Part shown: in pieces, positions 37,549-47,530 of the stretch
How positions within the stretch are numbered: position 1 is the stretch's first letter
Layout: every line of letters starts with the position of its first letter
Source: Gammaproteobacteria bacterium
Lineage (GTDB): Bacteria; Pseudomonadota; Gammaproteobacteria; Steroidobacterales; Steroidobacteraceae
Length of the DNA stretch: 64,000 nucleotides
Direction: 5' to 3'
Assembly: GCA_018970145.1 (NCBI GenBank)
Contig: JAGWWY010000002.1
Span: forward strand, 372,001-436,000
The notes under the pieces: generated by a model
What the model saw: the letters and a program-made list of their open reading frames with translations, nothing else
What the model was told of the DNA's origin: nothing
Database searches by the model: none
Program-made: the position numbers and the translations under genes

Positions 37549-38183
37549 AACCGGCGGCTCGACAACAGCTGTTCGAGCGTCTGCGCGCTGCGAACCCGCA
37601 GCCCACGACTGAGCTCGAATACCGTTCGACCTTTGAATTACTGATAGCCGTCATCCTCTCGGCACAGGCGACCGATCGCAGCGTGAATATCGCCACGCGA
37701 AAGCTGTTTCCGATCGCCAACACACCGCAAGCACTGCTCGCGCTCGGAGAAGAAGGCCTGCTCTCCTATATCCGTACCATCGGTCTGTACAAAAATAAGG
37801 GTAAGAACATCGTTGCCACGTGTCGTTTGCTGATCGAACAACACGATGGTGAGGTCCCGCGCGAGCGCGAAGCGCTCGAGGCACTGCCCGGTGTTGGTCG
37901 AAAAACGGCGAATGTGGTGTTGAACACAGCTTTTGGCGAGCCGACGATGGCTGTAGACACGCATATCTTTCGTGTTTCGAACCGGACCGGGCTCGCACCC
38001 GGTAAAACCGTACTCGCCGTCGAAAAAAAGCTGCTCAAGAATATTCCTATCGAGTTTCTACACGATGCCCACCACTGGCTGATCTTGCATGGTCGCTACG
38101 TCTGTAAGGCTCGCAAACCGAACTGCCCCGTCTGTCCGATCGCCGATCTGTGCAGTTATCGACGCAAAACCCGCGCCGACTAA
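37545..38183 (+). CDS. nth: endonuclease III
   Basis: DNA glycosylase/AP lyase for oxidised pyrimidines. 212 aa. HhH element [13 protein letters not shown] with the catalytic Lys, catalytic Asp in VDTHIFRV, and the C-terminal 4Fe-4S loop [20 protein letters not shown] start overlaps the rnfB stop as GTGA. Confidence 0.95.
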   Translation: MKPAARQQLFERLRAANPQPTTELEYRSTFELLIAVILSAQATDRSVNIATRKLFPIANTPQALLALGEEGLLSYIRTIGLYKNKGKNIVATCRLLIEQHDGEVPREREALEALPGVGRKTANVVLNTAFGEPTMAVDTHIFRVSNRTGLAPGKTVLAVEKKLLKNIPIEFLHDAHHWLILHGRYVCKARKPNCPVCPIADLCSYRRKTRAD

Positions 38184-38214
38184 CCAGCCGACTACCAAGG
38201 GGGATACCCTACGC

Positions 38215-38646
38215 ATGTTCTTTGACAAGACCCGCGACGATCTACGCCGAGACTGGCTGACAGCGTGGCAACGGCACACCGCGCAGTTACCGGTGACACC
38301 GCTCGAGGCACAGCTGGTCGATCTCATCGCCGTGCATCCGGAGTATCACGTTTGGCTCGAGCGCGGTGAGGAGCTCTTGCAACACGAGTTTTCCCCCGAG
38401 GGTGGCCGAATCAACCCTTTCTTGCATCTGTCGATGCATATGGCACTGCGCGAACAGGTCGGCACTGATCGACCACAAGGCATTCGTGCGATTCATGCTC
38501 GGTTGGCCGCGCGCAGCGATGCGCATGAGGCCGAACACCAGATGATGGAAGCGCTGGGGCGCGCGCTGTGGGAGGCACAGCGAGCCGGTCGCATGCCCGA
38601 TGAACAACTCTACCTTGAAGATCTACAGCGACTCGCGGGTCGCTAG
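38215..38646 (+). CDS. DUF1841-family protein
   Basis: A 143-aa helical soluble protein that starts MFFDKTRDDLRRDWLTAW, typical of DUF1841, and is often found after nth. Function unknown. It is rich in His and acidic residues (FLHLSMHMALREQ; DAHEAEHQMMEALG), as expected for the family. Confidence 0.85.
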   Translation: MFFDKTRDDLRRDWLTAWQRHTAQLPVTPLEAQLVDLIAVHPEYHVWLERGEELLQHEFSPEGGRINPFLHLSMHMALREQVGTDRPQGIRAIHARLAARSDAHEAEHQMMEALGRALWEAQRAGRMPDEQLYLEDLQRLAGR

Positions 38647-38661
38647 ATACCGCGCTCGAGC

Positions 38662-40398
38662 TTACTTGCGCTTTGGCATGTAAAGATCGGTCAAGGTTCC
38701 TTCGAAGGCCTCTGCTGCCATCGCCACCGACTCCGACACCGTCGGATGTGGATGGATGGTGAGTCCCACATCAGCCGCATCCGCGCCGAGTTCGACGGCC
38801 AACGCGACTTCGGCGATGAGTTCGCCGGCACTCGGACCCACGATGCCGCCACCGATGACGCGATGCGTCTGCGGATCGAACAGCAATTTGGTAAGACCCT
38901 CGTCGCGACCCTGGGCGAGTGAGCGACCACTCGCTGCCCACGGGAACACGCCCTTCTCGTAAGGGATGCCCTTGGCTTTCGCCTCGGTCTCGGTCACCCC
39001 GACCCAGGCGATCTCGGGGTCGGTGTAAGCGACCGACGGGATCACCCGCGCCTCGAAGGCGCGCTTTTCACCCGCAACGACTTCGGCTGCGACCTTACCC
39101 TCGTGCGTCGCCTTGTGAGCGAGCATGGGCTGACCCACGATGTCACCGATGGCAAAAATATGCGAGACATTGGTACGCATCTGCTTATCGACCGCGATGA
39201 ATCCCCGTTCGTCCACGTGCACGCCCGCGGCATCCGCACCAATCAGCAGACCGTTCGGCTTTCGACCCACCGCGACAAGCACGCGATCAAACAATTGCGG
39301 CTCGGGTGCCGAGTCACCCTCGAAGGTGACCTTCAAGCCGGCCGCTTCGGCCTCGACCGCCTTGACCTTCACACCAAGCAGGATGTGCTCGTAACGCTTG
39401 CGCAGTCGCTTCTCCAGCGGCTTGACGAGATCGGCATCGGCACCCGGCATCAGTTGTTTGAGCCATTCGACGACACTGACCTTCACGCCGAGAGCATCGT
39501 ACACACAGCCCATCTCGAGCCCGATGATGCCACCGCCGATCACGAGCATGCGCTTTGGAAGATCCTGCAACTCGAGCGCCCCGGTCGAATCGATCACGCG
39601 CGGGTCGTTCGGTACAAAGGGGAGTTTCACCGGTTCCGAGCCGGCCGCAATGATGCACTGGTCGAAGCTCAAAGTGCTCTTGGCGCCGTCGTCCGCGGTC
39701 ACTTCGAGAATTCGCGGACCTAAGAACCGCGCCTGACCGCGCATCACATCGACTTTGCGCTGCTTGGCCAGCATCGTGAGGCCGTTGGTCAATTTACCGA
39801 CGACCGCGTTCTTCCAGCTGCGGAGCTTATCGAGATCGATGCTGGGCTTACCAAAGACGATGCCATGATCGGCCATCGATGCCGCCTCATCGACTACCTT
39901 GGCCGCATGCAGCAGCGCCTTCGATGGAATACAACCGACATTGAGACAAACGCCACCGAGCGTAGGCCAGCGTTCAATCAGCATCACCTGTAAGCCGAGA
40001 TCCGCTGCGCGAAACGCAGCCGTGTAACCGCCCGGGCCGGCGCCGAGCACGACCACGGGCGAGTGGCGATCGGCTCGCGGAGCCGGTCCCTGCGGGGCAG
40101 CGGGGGCTGTCGTCGTGGCAGCCGGCTTCACAGCGGGAGCCGCCGGTTGACTCGCTTCAGCCTCGACGCGAATCCGCGCGACCAGATGCCCTTTCGACAC
40201 CTTTTGACCACGCGCCACCAGAATCGCCTCGACGGTACCGGCTACAGGCGATGGGACGTCCATCGAAGCCTTGTCGGTCTCGAGCGTCAACAGGGGCGAG
40301 TCGATCTCGATCACCTCACCCACTTTGACAAGTATTTCGATGACCGGTACCTCGGCAAAATTACCAAGGTCAGGGACAGTGATTTCTTTGATGCTCAT
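38662..40398 (-). CDS. lpdA: dihydrolipoyl dehydrogenase with N-terminal lipoyl domain (PDH E3)
   Basis: FAD enzyme that reoxidises dihydrolipoamide of pyruvate dehydrogenase. 578 aa: a lipoyl domain at 1-75 (lipoyl Lys in LETDKASMD), an Ala/Pro linker (about 80-110), then E3. Motifs: GAGPGGYTAAFRAADLG, redox disulfide in GGVCLNVGCIPSKALL, NAD site VIGGGIIGLEMG, and catalytic HPHPTVSES. Last gene of aceE-aceF-lpd. Start MSIKEITVPDLG at 40398. Confidence 0.94.
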   Translation of the reverse strand: MSIKEITVPDLGNFAEVPVIEILVKVGEVIEIDSPLLTLETDKASMDVPSPVAGTVEAILVARGQKVSKGHLVARIRVEAEASQPAAPAVKPAATTTAPAAPQGPAPRADRHSPVVVLGAGPGGYTAAFRAADLGLQVMLIERWPTLGGVCLNVGCIPSKALLHAAKVVDEAASMADHGIVFGKPSIDLDKLRSWKNAVVGKLTNGLTMLAKQRKVDVMRGQARFLGPRILEVTADDGAKSTLSFDQCIIAAGSEPVKLPFVPNDPRVIDSTGALELQDLPKRMLVIGGGIIGLEMGCVYDALGVKVSVVEWLKQLMPGADADLVKPLEKRLRKRYEHILLGVKVKAVEAEAAGLKVTFEGDSAPEPQLFDRVLVAVGRKPNGLLIGADAAGVHVDERGFIAVDKQMRTNVSHIFAIGDIVGQPMLAHKATHEGKVAAEVVAGEKRAFEARVIPSVAYTDPEIAWVGVTETEAKAKGIPYEKGVFPWAASGRSLAQGRDEGLTKLLFDPQTHRVIGGGIVGPSAGELIAEVALAVELGADAADVGLTIHPHPTVSESVAMAAEAFEGTLTDLYMPKRK

Positions 40399-40405
40399 AA
40401 CGACC

Positions 40406-41728
40406 TCAGACGCGCGCCGCGCCGAGCAACTCAGCGGGCTTGGCGAGGCAAGCGGCGAGCCACGTCGTGAAGCGCACGCCCTCCGCGCCATCGATCACTC
40501 GATGGTCGTACGACAGGGACAACGGCAAAGTCAGCCGCGGCACGAAGCTGGATTCTCGCCACACGGGTTTCATCGCCGACTTCGACACCCCGAGAATCGC
40601 GACTTCCGGTGCATTGATAATCGGCGTGAAGGCCGTACCGCCAATCCCGCCGAGACTCGATACGGTGAAACAACCACCCTGCATGTCGCTACCCGGCAAC
40701 TTGCCGGCTCGCGCCTTCTCGGACAACTGCGCCAGATCGCGCGCGATCGCAAAGATGTCCTTCTGATCAGCATCACGGATCACGGGCACCAGCAAGCCAT
40801 TTGGCGTATCGGCTGCGAAACCGAGGTGACAGTATTTCTTCTGAACGAGGTTTTGCCCCGACTCGTCCAACGAGGAAGCAAAGTTCGGGAATTGCAACAA
40901 GGCGCGCGCGCATGCAGCAATAATGAACGCGAGCGGAGTGAGTTTGACGCCCTCTGCCGCTGAACGATCCTTCAAAGATTGGCGCAAGGCATCGAGCTCG
41001 GTGATATCCGCCTCGTCGAATTGGGTGACGTGCGGCAGATTGATCCACGAAGCGTGCAGCCGCGGACCCGAAATCTTGCGCACACGACCGAGTGGCTGCA
41101 CCTCGATCGGTCCAAAAGCCGCAAAGTCGACGACCGGAACCTTCGGCAGCGCCGGCGCCGCGGGTGCGAGCCCGCCTTGCAGGGCGCGCTTGACCCAGGC
41201 CTTCACATCCTCGTGACTGATTCGGCCCTTCGGTCCCGACCCTGCGACACGGGCGAGATCGACACCGAGTTCGCGCGCGAGCTTGCGAACCGACGGGCCC
41301 GCGTGAGCCGTACCGAAAGACGGGGCATCGAGAGAAACGCCGAGCGACATCGCCACCGCAGCGGACGCGGCACTCACCGAGGCTGCGCCCACAGGAGTCG
41401 CCGCTTGAGCGGATGGCGTCGCAACGGCCGCGGGTATAGGCACCACCAGCGGCGCTGCTACAGGCGCCGCTGCCGCAGCCTGAGTCGGCAACTCGCCCTC
41501 CACGATGGCGACCAGATCACCGCCGTTGACGCTGCCACCCCGGGCGATGTGTAGCGATAGCACTTTGCCACTGACCGTCGAGGGCACATCCATGGTGGCC
41601 TTCTCGGTTTCAAGCGTTGCGATCGAGGCATCGATCTCGATTTGATCGCCTGGCTTGACCAGCAACTCGATGACTGCGACGTCCTTGAACGTTCCGAGAT
41701 CCGGAACACGCACTTCAATGCTTGCCAT
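40406..41728 (-). CDS. aceF: dihydrolipoamide acetyltransferase (PDH E2)
   Basis: Core of the pyruvate dehydrogenase complex, 440 aa. One lipoyl domain (lipoyl Lys in LETEKATMD), an Ala/Pro linker, a peripheral-subunit-binding domain (about 145-180, SVRKLARELGVDLARV), and the acetyltransferase domain ending with active-site SYDHRVIDGAEG. E. coli has three lipoyl domains here; this protein has one and E3 carries another. Eleven bases after aceE. Confidence 0.94.
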   Translation of the reverse strand: MASIEVRVPDLGTFKDVAVIELLVKPGDQIEIDASIATLETEKATMDVPSTVSGKVLSLHIARGGSVNGGDLVAIVEGELPTQAAAAAPVAAPLVVPIPAAVATPSAQAATPVGAASVSAASAAVAMSLGVSLDAPSFGTAHAGPSVRKLARELGVDLARVAGSGPKGRISHEDVKAWVKRALQGGLAPAAPALPKVPVVDFAAFGPIEVQPLGRVRKISGPRLHASWINLPHVTQFDEADITELDALRQSLKDRSAAEGVKLTPLAFIIAACARALLQFPNFASSLDESGQNLVQKKYCHLGFAADTPNGLLVPVIRDADQKDIFAIARDLAQLSEKARAGKLPGSDMQGGCFTVSSLGGIGGTAFTPIINAPEVAILGVSKSAMKPVWRESSFVPRLTLPLSLSYDHRVIDGAEGVRFTTWLAACLAKPAELLGAARV

Positions 41729-41739
41729 GGTTGCTTCCG

Positions 41740-44418
41740 TCAGCTGTTGAGCGGGTTGGGCTTGTTGACATCGATACCGAGTGCATTAATCGCCTCGGCG
41801 AGCAGCGAACGCGGCACCACGCCCTCGTCAGCCAAGGCTCGCAACGTGGCGAGCACGATGAATCGGCGATCGACCTCGAAGTGTGCACGCAAGGCCTCGC
41901 GGCCGTCGGATCGACCGTAGCCATCAGTGCCGAGCACGACGTAACGACCCGGCACCCATTGACGGATTTGCTCCGGCACGTTGCGCACGTAGTCGCTGGC
42001 GGCCACAAAGGGACCAGCGCAGTGCTGCAGGACCTCGGCGACGTAGGGCACACGAGCAGCTTCGGTCGGGTGCAGCAGATTCCATCGATCACAATCGAGT
42101 GCGTCACGACGCAGCTCACTGAAGCTCGGCGCCGCGAGCACTTCACAATGCACATCGTAATCTTTGGCGAGCATTTCAGCGGCGGCAATGACCTCTCGCA
42201 GGATCGTACCCGCGCCTAGCAGAGTCGCATTTCGCGCACTTGTCGCACTCGCTGCGTGCCTCGAGAGCGGGTAGAGACCCTTGAGGATGCCCTGCTCCAC
42301 GCCGGCCGGCATCGCCGGCATGGGGTAGTTCTCGTTCATCACGGTGATGTAGTAGAAAATGTTCTCGCCCTCGGCATACATGCGACGCAGACCATCTTGC
42401 ATGATGACGGCGAGTTCATAGCCGAAGGTCGGATCGTACGACCGGCAGTTCGGCACCATGGTCGCGAGCAACTGGCTGTGACCATCTTGGTGCTGCAAGC
42501 CTTCACCCGCCAGCGTCGTGCGGCCGGCCGTTGCGCCGAGCAGGAAACCACGCGCCTGCATGTCACCCGCCGCCCAGATGAAATCACCCACGCGTTGAAA
42601 ACCGAACATCGAGTAAAAGATGTAGAACGGCACCATGCTGATGGCATTGTTGGCATACGAGGTTCCCGCAGCCATCCAAGAGCACATGGCACCGGCTTCG
42701 TTGATACCCTCTTCGAGGATCTGCCCCTTCTTGTCCTCTCGATAAGACATGAGCTGATCGGCGTCTTGCGGCGTGTAGAGTTGTCCCATCGAAGAGTAAA
42801 TTCCGACCTGACGGAACAGACCCTCCATGCCGAAGGTACGCGCCTCATCGGGCACGATCGGCACGATATGCTTGCCGATGCCTTTGTCCTTCAGCAGCGC
42901 AGTCAAGATACGCACGAACGCCATCGTGGTGGAAATCTCGCGCCCCTCGCTTCCCTCGAGCAAGGGCTTGAAAAGATCGAGCGACGGCACCGGCAAGGGA
43001 CTCCCCATGCGGCGACGCGCCGGCAGATAACCACCAAGACCCTTGCGCTTGCCGCGCAGATAGCGCAACTCCTCGCCCTGTTCATCGGGTCGGCGGAACG
43101 GCAGGCGCGATACCTCTTCGTCCGATACCGGAATGTTGAACCGGTCGCGGAAGCCGCGCAGATCCTCATCCGAGAGCTTTTTCTGCTGGTGGGCAACCAT
43201 CTGGCCCTCGCCGGACTTGCCCATACCGAACCCCTTGACGGTCTTGGCGAGGATGACCGTCGGTTGCCCGCGATGCGTTGCTGCCGCCGCATACGCTGCG
43301 TAAACCTTGCGCGGATCGTGACCACCCCGGTTCAAACGCCAGATTTCCTCGTCCGACATATTGGCCACCATGGCCTTCAACTCGGGATACTTGCCAAAGA
43401 AATTCTCGCGCGTATACGCACCGCCCTTGGCCTTGAAGTTCTGATACTCGCCGTCGACACACTCTTCCATGACTCGGCGCAGCAGGCCTTGCGAGTCCTT
43501 CGCCAAAAGTGGATCCCAACGCGAACCCCACAATACTTTGACGACGTTCCAACCTGCACCGAGGAACGCCGCCTCGAGCTCTTGGATGATCTTGCCGTTA
43601 CCACGCACCGGTCCGTCGAGCCGTTGCAAATTACAGTTGATCACGAAGACGAGGTTATCGAGCTTCTCGCGCACGGGCATCGTGAGCGCGCCCATCGACT
43701 CGGGCTCGTCCATCTCACCATCACCGAGGAAAGCCCAGATTTTGCGATCACTCGGCGCGATGAGACCACGGTGCTCGAGATAGCGTTGAAACCTTGCCTG
43801 GAAGATCGCCTGCATCGGACCCAAGCCCATCGAGACGGTCGGAAACTGCCAGAAGTCCGGCATCAACCATGGATGGGGATAGGAGGATAAGCCGTTACCC
43901 GCCACCTCCTGCCGGAAATGACGCAACTGATCCTCGGTCAATCGGCCTTCGAGAAACGCGCGAGCGTAGATGCCGGGGGAAGCGTGACCCTGAATGAAGA
44001 TCATGTCGCCGGGATGGTTGGCGGTTGGCGCGCGCCAGAAGTGGTTGAAACCGACCTCGTATAGCGTCGCTGCCGACGCGTACGTCGAGATGTGCCCGCC
44101 GTACTCGGACGAAATACGGTTGGCCTGAACCACCATCGCCATGGCGTTCCAGCGAATGTAGGCCTCGATCCGCCGCTCCATCTCGCGATCGCCGGGATAC
44201 TCCGGCTGCTGCCCGGTCGGGATGGTGTTGAGGTACGCCGTGTTCGGCTTGAACGGCAGGTACGCACCCGAGCGACGCGTATGGTCGATCAGTTGTTCGA
44301 GCAGATAGTGTGCGCGCTCCGGTCCGTAGGCCTTGAGCACCGAATCGATCGATTCCAGCCACTCGCGAGTCTCGGCCGGGTCGACATCCTGGATGGGGGC
44401 CAGCGGCGTGGGGGTCAT
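41740..44418 (-). CDS. aceE: pyruvate dehydrogenase E1, homodimeric type
   Basis: Thiamine diphosphate decarboxylase, first step of pyruvate to acetyl-CoA. 892 aa, normal for AceE. ThDP/Mg motif GDGEMDEPESMGAL; GHASPGIYARAFLEGRL; DIDATING-type C-terminal domains follow. SD AGGA is near the ATG at 44418. A long opposite-strand frame (42256-43890) is a coding shadow. Confidence 0.95.
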   Translation of the reverse strand: MTPTPLAPIQDVDPAETREWLESIDSVLKAYGPERAHYLLEQLIDHTRRSGAYLPFKPNTAYLNTIPTGQQPEYPGDREMERRIEAYIRWNAMAMVVQANRISSEYGGHISTYASAATLYEVGFNHFWRAPTANHPGDMIFIQGHASPGIYARAFLEGRLTEDQLRHFRQEVAGNGLSSYPHPWLMPDFWQFPTVSMGLGPMQAIFQARFQRYLEHRGLIAPSDRKIWAFLGDGEMDEPESMGALTMPVREKLDNLVFVINCNLQRLDGPVRGNGKIIQELEAAFLGAGWNVVKVLWGSRWDPLLAKDSQGLLRRVMEECVDGEYQNFKAKGGAYTRENFFGKYPELKAMVANMSDEEIWRLNRGGHDPRKVYAAYAAAATHRGQPTVILAKTVKGFGMGKSGEGQMVAHQQKKLSDEDLRGFRDRFNIPVSDEEVSRLPFRRPDEQGEELRYLRGKRKGLGGYLPARRRMGSPLPVPSLDLFKPLLEGSEGREISTTMAFVRILTALLKDKGIGKHIVPIVPDEARTFGMEGLFRQVGIYSSMGQLYTPQDADQLMSYREDKKGQILEEGINEAGAMCSWMAAGTSYANNAISMVPFYIFYSMFGFQRVGDFIWAAGDMQARGFLLGATAGRTTLAGEGLQHQDGHSQLLATMVPNCRSYDPTFGYELAVIMQDGLRRMYAEGENIFYYITVMNENYPMPAMPAGVEQGILKGLYPLSRHAASATSARNATLLGAGTILREVIAAAEMLAKDYDVHCEVLAAPSFSELRRDALDCDRWNLLHPTEAARVPYVAEVLQHCAGPFVAASDYVRNVPEQIRQWVPGRYVVLGTDGYGRSDGREALRAHFEVDRRFIVLATLRALADEGVVPRSLLAEAINALGIDVNKPNPLNS

Positions 44419-44506
44419 TCGCTCATCCTGCTTGTGAAAATGGCTATGTTAACTTTTCCGGAGCGCCGAGTGTAGGCGAGTCGCTGTGTTAGCATCCGGC
44501 GCCTCC

Positions 44507-45547
44507 ATGAGCGATACCCTCACCCTGCGCCGACCCGACGACTGGCACGTGCACTTGCGCGATGGCGCCGCCCTAGCGGCGGTCTTACCGCACACCGCGC
44601 GGCAATTCGCCCGTGCGATCGTCATGCCCAATCTGAAACCACCGGTCACCACGACAGCATTAGCACTCGCCTACCGAGATCGTATCCGGGCGGCACGCCC
44701 CGAGGGCTCTGATTTTGAGCCGTTGATGACGCTCTACCTGACAGACAACACCGCCGCTACCGAACTGGAGATCGCGAGTCGAACCGAGTCGATCGTAGGG
44801 TGCAAATTGTATCCCTCAGGCGCGACAACGAATTCCGATTCGGGGGTGACGGACGTGCGTCGGCTGGATGAGGCTCTAGCCGCCATGGCGCAGTTCGGAC
44901 TCGTCCTGCAGGTGCACGGTGAAGTCACGGCCGACTCGGTGGATGTGTTCGAGCGCGAACGTCGTTTCATCGATGAGATCTTGGCGCCGCTCGTCGAGCG
45001 ATATCCGACGCTAAAGGTGGTCTTCGAACACATCACGACGGCCGCCGCCGTCGATTTCGTCAGTCGTGCGCGAGCCGGCGTCGGCGCTACGATCACTCCA
45101 CAACACCTGCTCTACAACCGCAACGAAATGTTCCGCGGCGGCATCCGCCCGCACTTCTACTGTCTGCCGATCCTCAAGACCGAGTCCGATCGCGAGGCAC
45201 TCATCGCTGCCGCGACCGGCGACAACCCGCGCTTTTTCTTGGGCACCGACAGTGCGCCACATGCGCGTCACACCAAAGAAAATGCCTGCGGCTGCGCAGG
45301 AATGTATTCCGCTCATGCAGCGCTCGAACTCTACGCGGAGATTTTCGATTCTCGGGCCGCGCTGAGTCGCTTCGAGGCGTTCGCGTCCGAGCGGGGACCG
45401 GATTTCTACGGACTGCCGCGCAATGAGACTCGAATCGAAATGCGTCGCGTGGAGTGGCAGGTGCCAGCCGAATACAACTTTGGTAGCGATGTCGTCGTAC
45501 CGATACGCGCCGGAGAAAAGTTGCGCTGGATCATGGTGCGCGCATGA
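44507..45547 (+). CDS. pyrC: dihydroorotase
   Basis: Third step of pyrimidine synthesis. 346 aa class II dihydroorotase. Metal ligands in DWHVHLRDG, the carboxylated-Lys region [16 protein letters not shown], and [14 protein letters not shown]. Start MSDTLTLRR at 44507. An extended -10-like TGTTAGCAT ends about 11 bases before it, so the leader is very short. Confidence 0.94.
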   Translation: MSDTLTLRRPDDWHVHLRDGAALAAVLPHTARQFARAIVMPNLKPPVTTTALALAYRDRIRAARPEGSDFEPLMTLYLTDNTAATELEIASRTESIVGCKLYPSGATTNSDSGVTDVRRLDEALAAMAQFGLVLQVHGEVTADSVDVFERERRFIDEILAPLVERYPTLKVVFEHITTAAAVDFVSRARAGVGATITPQHLLYNRNEMFRGGIRPHFYCLPILKTESDREALIAAATGDNPRFFLGTDSAPHARHTKENACGCAGMYSAHAALELYAEIFDSRAALSRFEAFASERGPDFYGLPRNETRIEMRRVEWQVPAEYNFGSDVVVPIRAGEKLRWIMVRA

Positions 45548-46239
45548 GCCTGCTCGCGCGACGTTTCCGGGGGTTTCTACCGGTCGTCGTCGATGTCGAA
45601 ACCGGTGGTCTCAACTGCGCCACCGACGCACTGCTCGAGATCGCTGCCGTGCTAATTGACGTAGCAGCCGACGGCACGTTGCTGCGCGGTGCAACCCACA
45701 GCTATCACGTGAAACCCTTCGCGGGCGCCAACATCGAGGCCGCCTCGCTCGCCGTCACCGGCATAGACCCGTTTCATCCGCTGCGCCCCGCCCTCGATGA
45801 AAAAGAGGCCTTGACCCGCATCTTCAAGGAAGTGCGCGATGCGGTAAAACTGCATGGCTGCAAGCGCGCCATCTTGGTCGGACACAACGCCTCGTTTGAT
45901 CTCGGCTTTCTGAACGCCGCCGTTGCGAGAACGGATATCAAGCGCAATCCCTTCCACCCGTTCTCGAGTTTCGACACAGTCACCTTGGCGGGCGCCGCGC
46001 TCGGACAAACGGTGCTGGCCAAAGCCACGCTCGCCTGCGGACTCGATTGGGATTCCTCCGCGGCCCACGCCGCGGCGTACGATGCCGAGCGCACGGCCGA
46101 TCTGTTTTGCCGGGTGTGTAATTTCTGCCAGCCGAGTTATCTCGCCGCCGAGAAACGCGCGCGTGAACTCGGTTGGCACGATGACAACAGCGGCAACGGA
46201 GGACCGAACTCGCCGGTTGCGGACGAGTCGAGCCCCTAA
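45544..46239 (+). CDS. rnt: ribonuclease T
   Basis: DEDDh 3'-5' exonuclease that trims tRNA and other stable RNA ends. 231 aa. Acidic residues in VVDVETGGL and [12 protein letters not shown], and the final block [15 protein letters not shown]. Overlaps pyrC as ATGA; the pyrC-rnt pair is common in this class. Confidence 0.93.
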   Translation: MSLLARRFRGFLPVVVDVETGGLNCATDALLEIAAVLIDVAADGTLLRGATHSYHVKPFAGANIEAASLAVTGIDPFHPLRPALDEKEALTRIFKEVRDAVKLHGCKRAILVGHNASFDLGFLNAAVARTDIKRNPFHPFSSFDTVTLAGAALGQTVLAKATLACGLDWDSSAAHAAAYDAERTADLFCRVCNFCQPSYLAAEKRARELGWHDDNSGNGGPNSPVADESSP

Positions 46240-46256
46240 GATCGACTGTGTGGCGA

Positions 46257-46586
46257 TTAAGCCGTTGCGCCGGCTTCCGAGAGCACCTTCTGCAACTCAC
46301 CGCTGTGGTACATCTCGAGAGCGATATCGCAACCGCCGAGCAATTCCCCTTTGACGTACAACTGTGGATAGGTCGGCCAGTTCGAATATCGCTTCAGAGC
46401 CTCGCGCAGCTCCGGGTCTTCGAAAATATTGACGTGCTGAAACTTCGCACCGCAGGCGCGTAATGCACCGACGGTCTGCGCAGAGAAGCCGCACTGCGGA
46501 AAATCGGGTGTGCCTTTCATGAAGAGCACCACCGGAGCAGCCGCGAGCTGCGCTTTGATTCGTTCGGTCACATCCATCGTTGTCAT
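46257..46586 (-). CDS. grxD: monothiol glutaredoxin Grx4
   Basis: CGFS-type glutaredoxin that carries 2Fe-2S clusters. Motif MKGTPDFPQCGFSAQTV, then WPTYPQLYVKGELLGGCDI. Two starts are possible: an ATG at 46586 that overlaps the upstream stop as ATGA, and an ATG at 46577 (MDVTERIK) that has the better spacing from SD AAGGGGG. About 106-109 aa. Confidence 0.93.
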   Translation of the reverse strand: MTTMDVTERIKAQLAAAPVVLFMKGTPDFPQCGFSAQTVGALRACGAKFQHVNIFEDPELREALKRYSNWPTYPQLYVKGELLGGCDIALEMYHSGELQKVLSEAGATA

Positions 46587-46801
46587 TCCCCCTTGCGAGA
46601 TCGGACAGGCAGCCCGCGCGCCTCCCGACGAAGTTCCAACTCCCGCAGCAGCGACCATTGCTCCTGCGGACTCAATTTGATCCAACCGGCGATTTCGTCG
46701 CGCGTGCGCAAACAGCCCGCACAGTGGCCCGAAGGATCGAGTGCACAAATGCTGATGCAGGGCGACAACGGTCGCTTGGAAATCGAATTCTCGGTCATCA
46801 T
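46583..46801 (-). CDS. DUF1289-family small cysteine protein
   Basis: A 72-aa protein with the DUF1289 pattern SPCISICALDPSGHCAGCLRT and downstream WIKLSPQEQW. The four cysteines could bind Zn or Fe-S. Its function is unknown; overlap with grxD suggests a link to Fe-S or redox handling. Two adjacent ATGs (46801 and 46798) are equally possible starts. Confidence 0.85.
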   Translation of the reverse strand: MMTENSISKRPLSPCISICALDPSGHCAGCLRTRDEIAGWIKLSPQEQWSLLRELELRREARGLPVRSRKGE

Positions 46802-46935
46802 GGTCGTCGACCCGTCCTTAGGTCCGCTGACGCGAGCTCACCACCCGCGTATCGCGTTGAATTATGGGGTGTCGTCGCCTATTCTTCAAAGCCGTTTTTG
46901 TCTGCCTGTCTGCAATCTGCCGGAGAACTCGAATC

Positions 46936-47523
46936 ATGAAAAACCCTCTCGATAGCGTCGGCGCCACAGTCTCCTTGGGTGTGGTGTTTGCGATCATCGT
47001 CATGGCGCTGCCGCAAACCCCCGACGTCGGCGGCTTCAACCACTTAGGTCTCGGTCGCTGGGCGCACATCGTGACCGGCATCTTCTGGATCGGGCTGCTG
47101 TACTACTTCAACGTAGCGCAGATCCCGGCTCTCGCGGCGGCCAATGCCGACACGGGTGGTCCGGGCGGTGCCGGCATCATCAAGTACGTCGCACCCCGCG
47201 CGCTGCTGTGGTTCCGCTGGATGGCGCTCGCCACCTGGATCACCGGTGGCTGGCTGCTCGGTGGAAACCTCCTGAATGCCTTTACGCTGCAAGAGGGTCA
47301 TGTCGTGATCGGTATCGGCGCGTGGCTCGGTACGATCATGCTGTTCAACGTTTGGGTTTTGATTTGGCCGAACCAAAAGAAAGTGATCGGCGTAGTCGAG
47401 GCGACCGCGGAAGAAAAGGCGAAGGCTCGGCGCGTTGCGTCGCTGACCTCGCGCGTCAACTTCTTGTTGTCATTCCCGATGCTGCTGTGCATGGGCGGCC
47501 ACTCGCACGGCCTGCCGTTCTAA
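46936..47523 (+). CDS. PuuD-like (Urate_ox_N-type) integral membrane protein
   Basis: A 195-aa protein with about five hydrophobic segments. The stretch GRWAHIVTGIFWIGLLYYFN resembles the N-terminal membrane domain of PuuD urate hydroxylase, but the cytochrome c domain is missing. Several helix-borne His (ending GGHSHGLPF) could bind heme. SD GGAGA is nine bases before the ATG. Function uncertain. Confidence 0.65.
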   Translation: MKNPLDSVGATVSLGVVFAIIVMALPQTPDVGGFNHLGLGRWAHIVTGIFWIGLLYYFNVAQIPALAAANADTGGPGGAGIIKYVAPRALLWFRWMALATWITGGWLLGGNLLNAFTLQEGHVVIGIGAWLGTIMLFNVWVLIWPNQKKVIGVVEATAEEKAKARRVASLTSRVNFLLSFPMLLCMGGHSHGLPF

Positions 47524-47530
47524 GCAACGG

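Noticed and set aside
42256-43890. 544-codon open frame on the plus strand, opposite aceE
   Set aside because: It has no recognisable protein pattern and lies fully inside aceE, whose motifs are clear. Long opposite-strand frames are common in GC-rich coding DNA.
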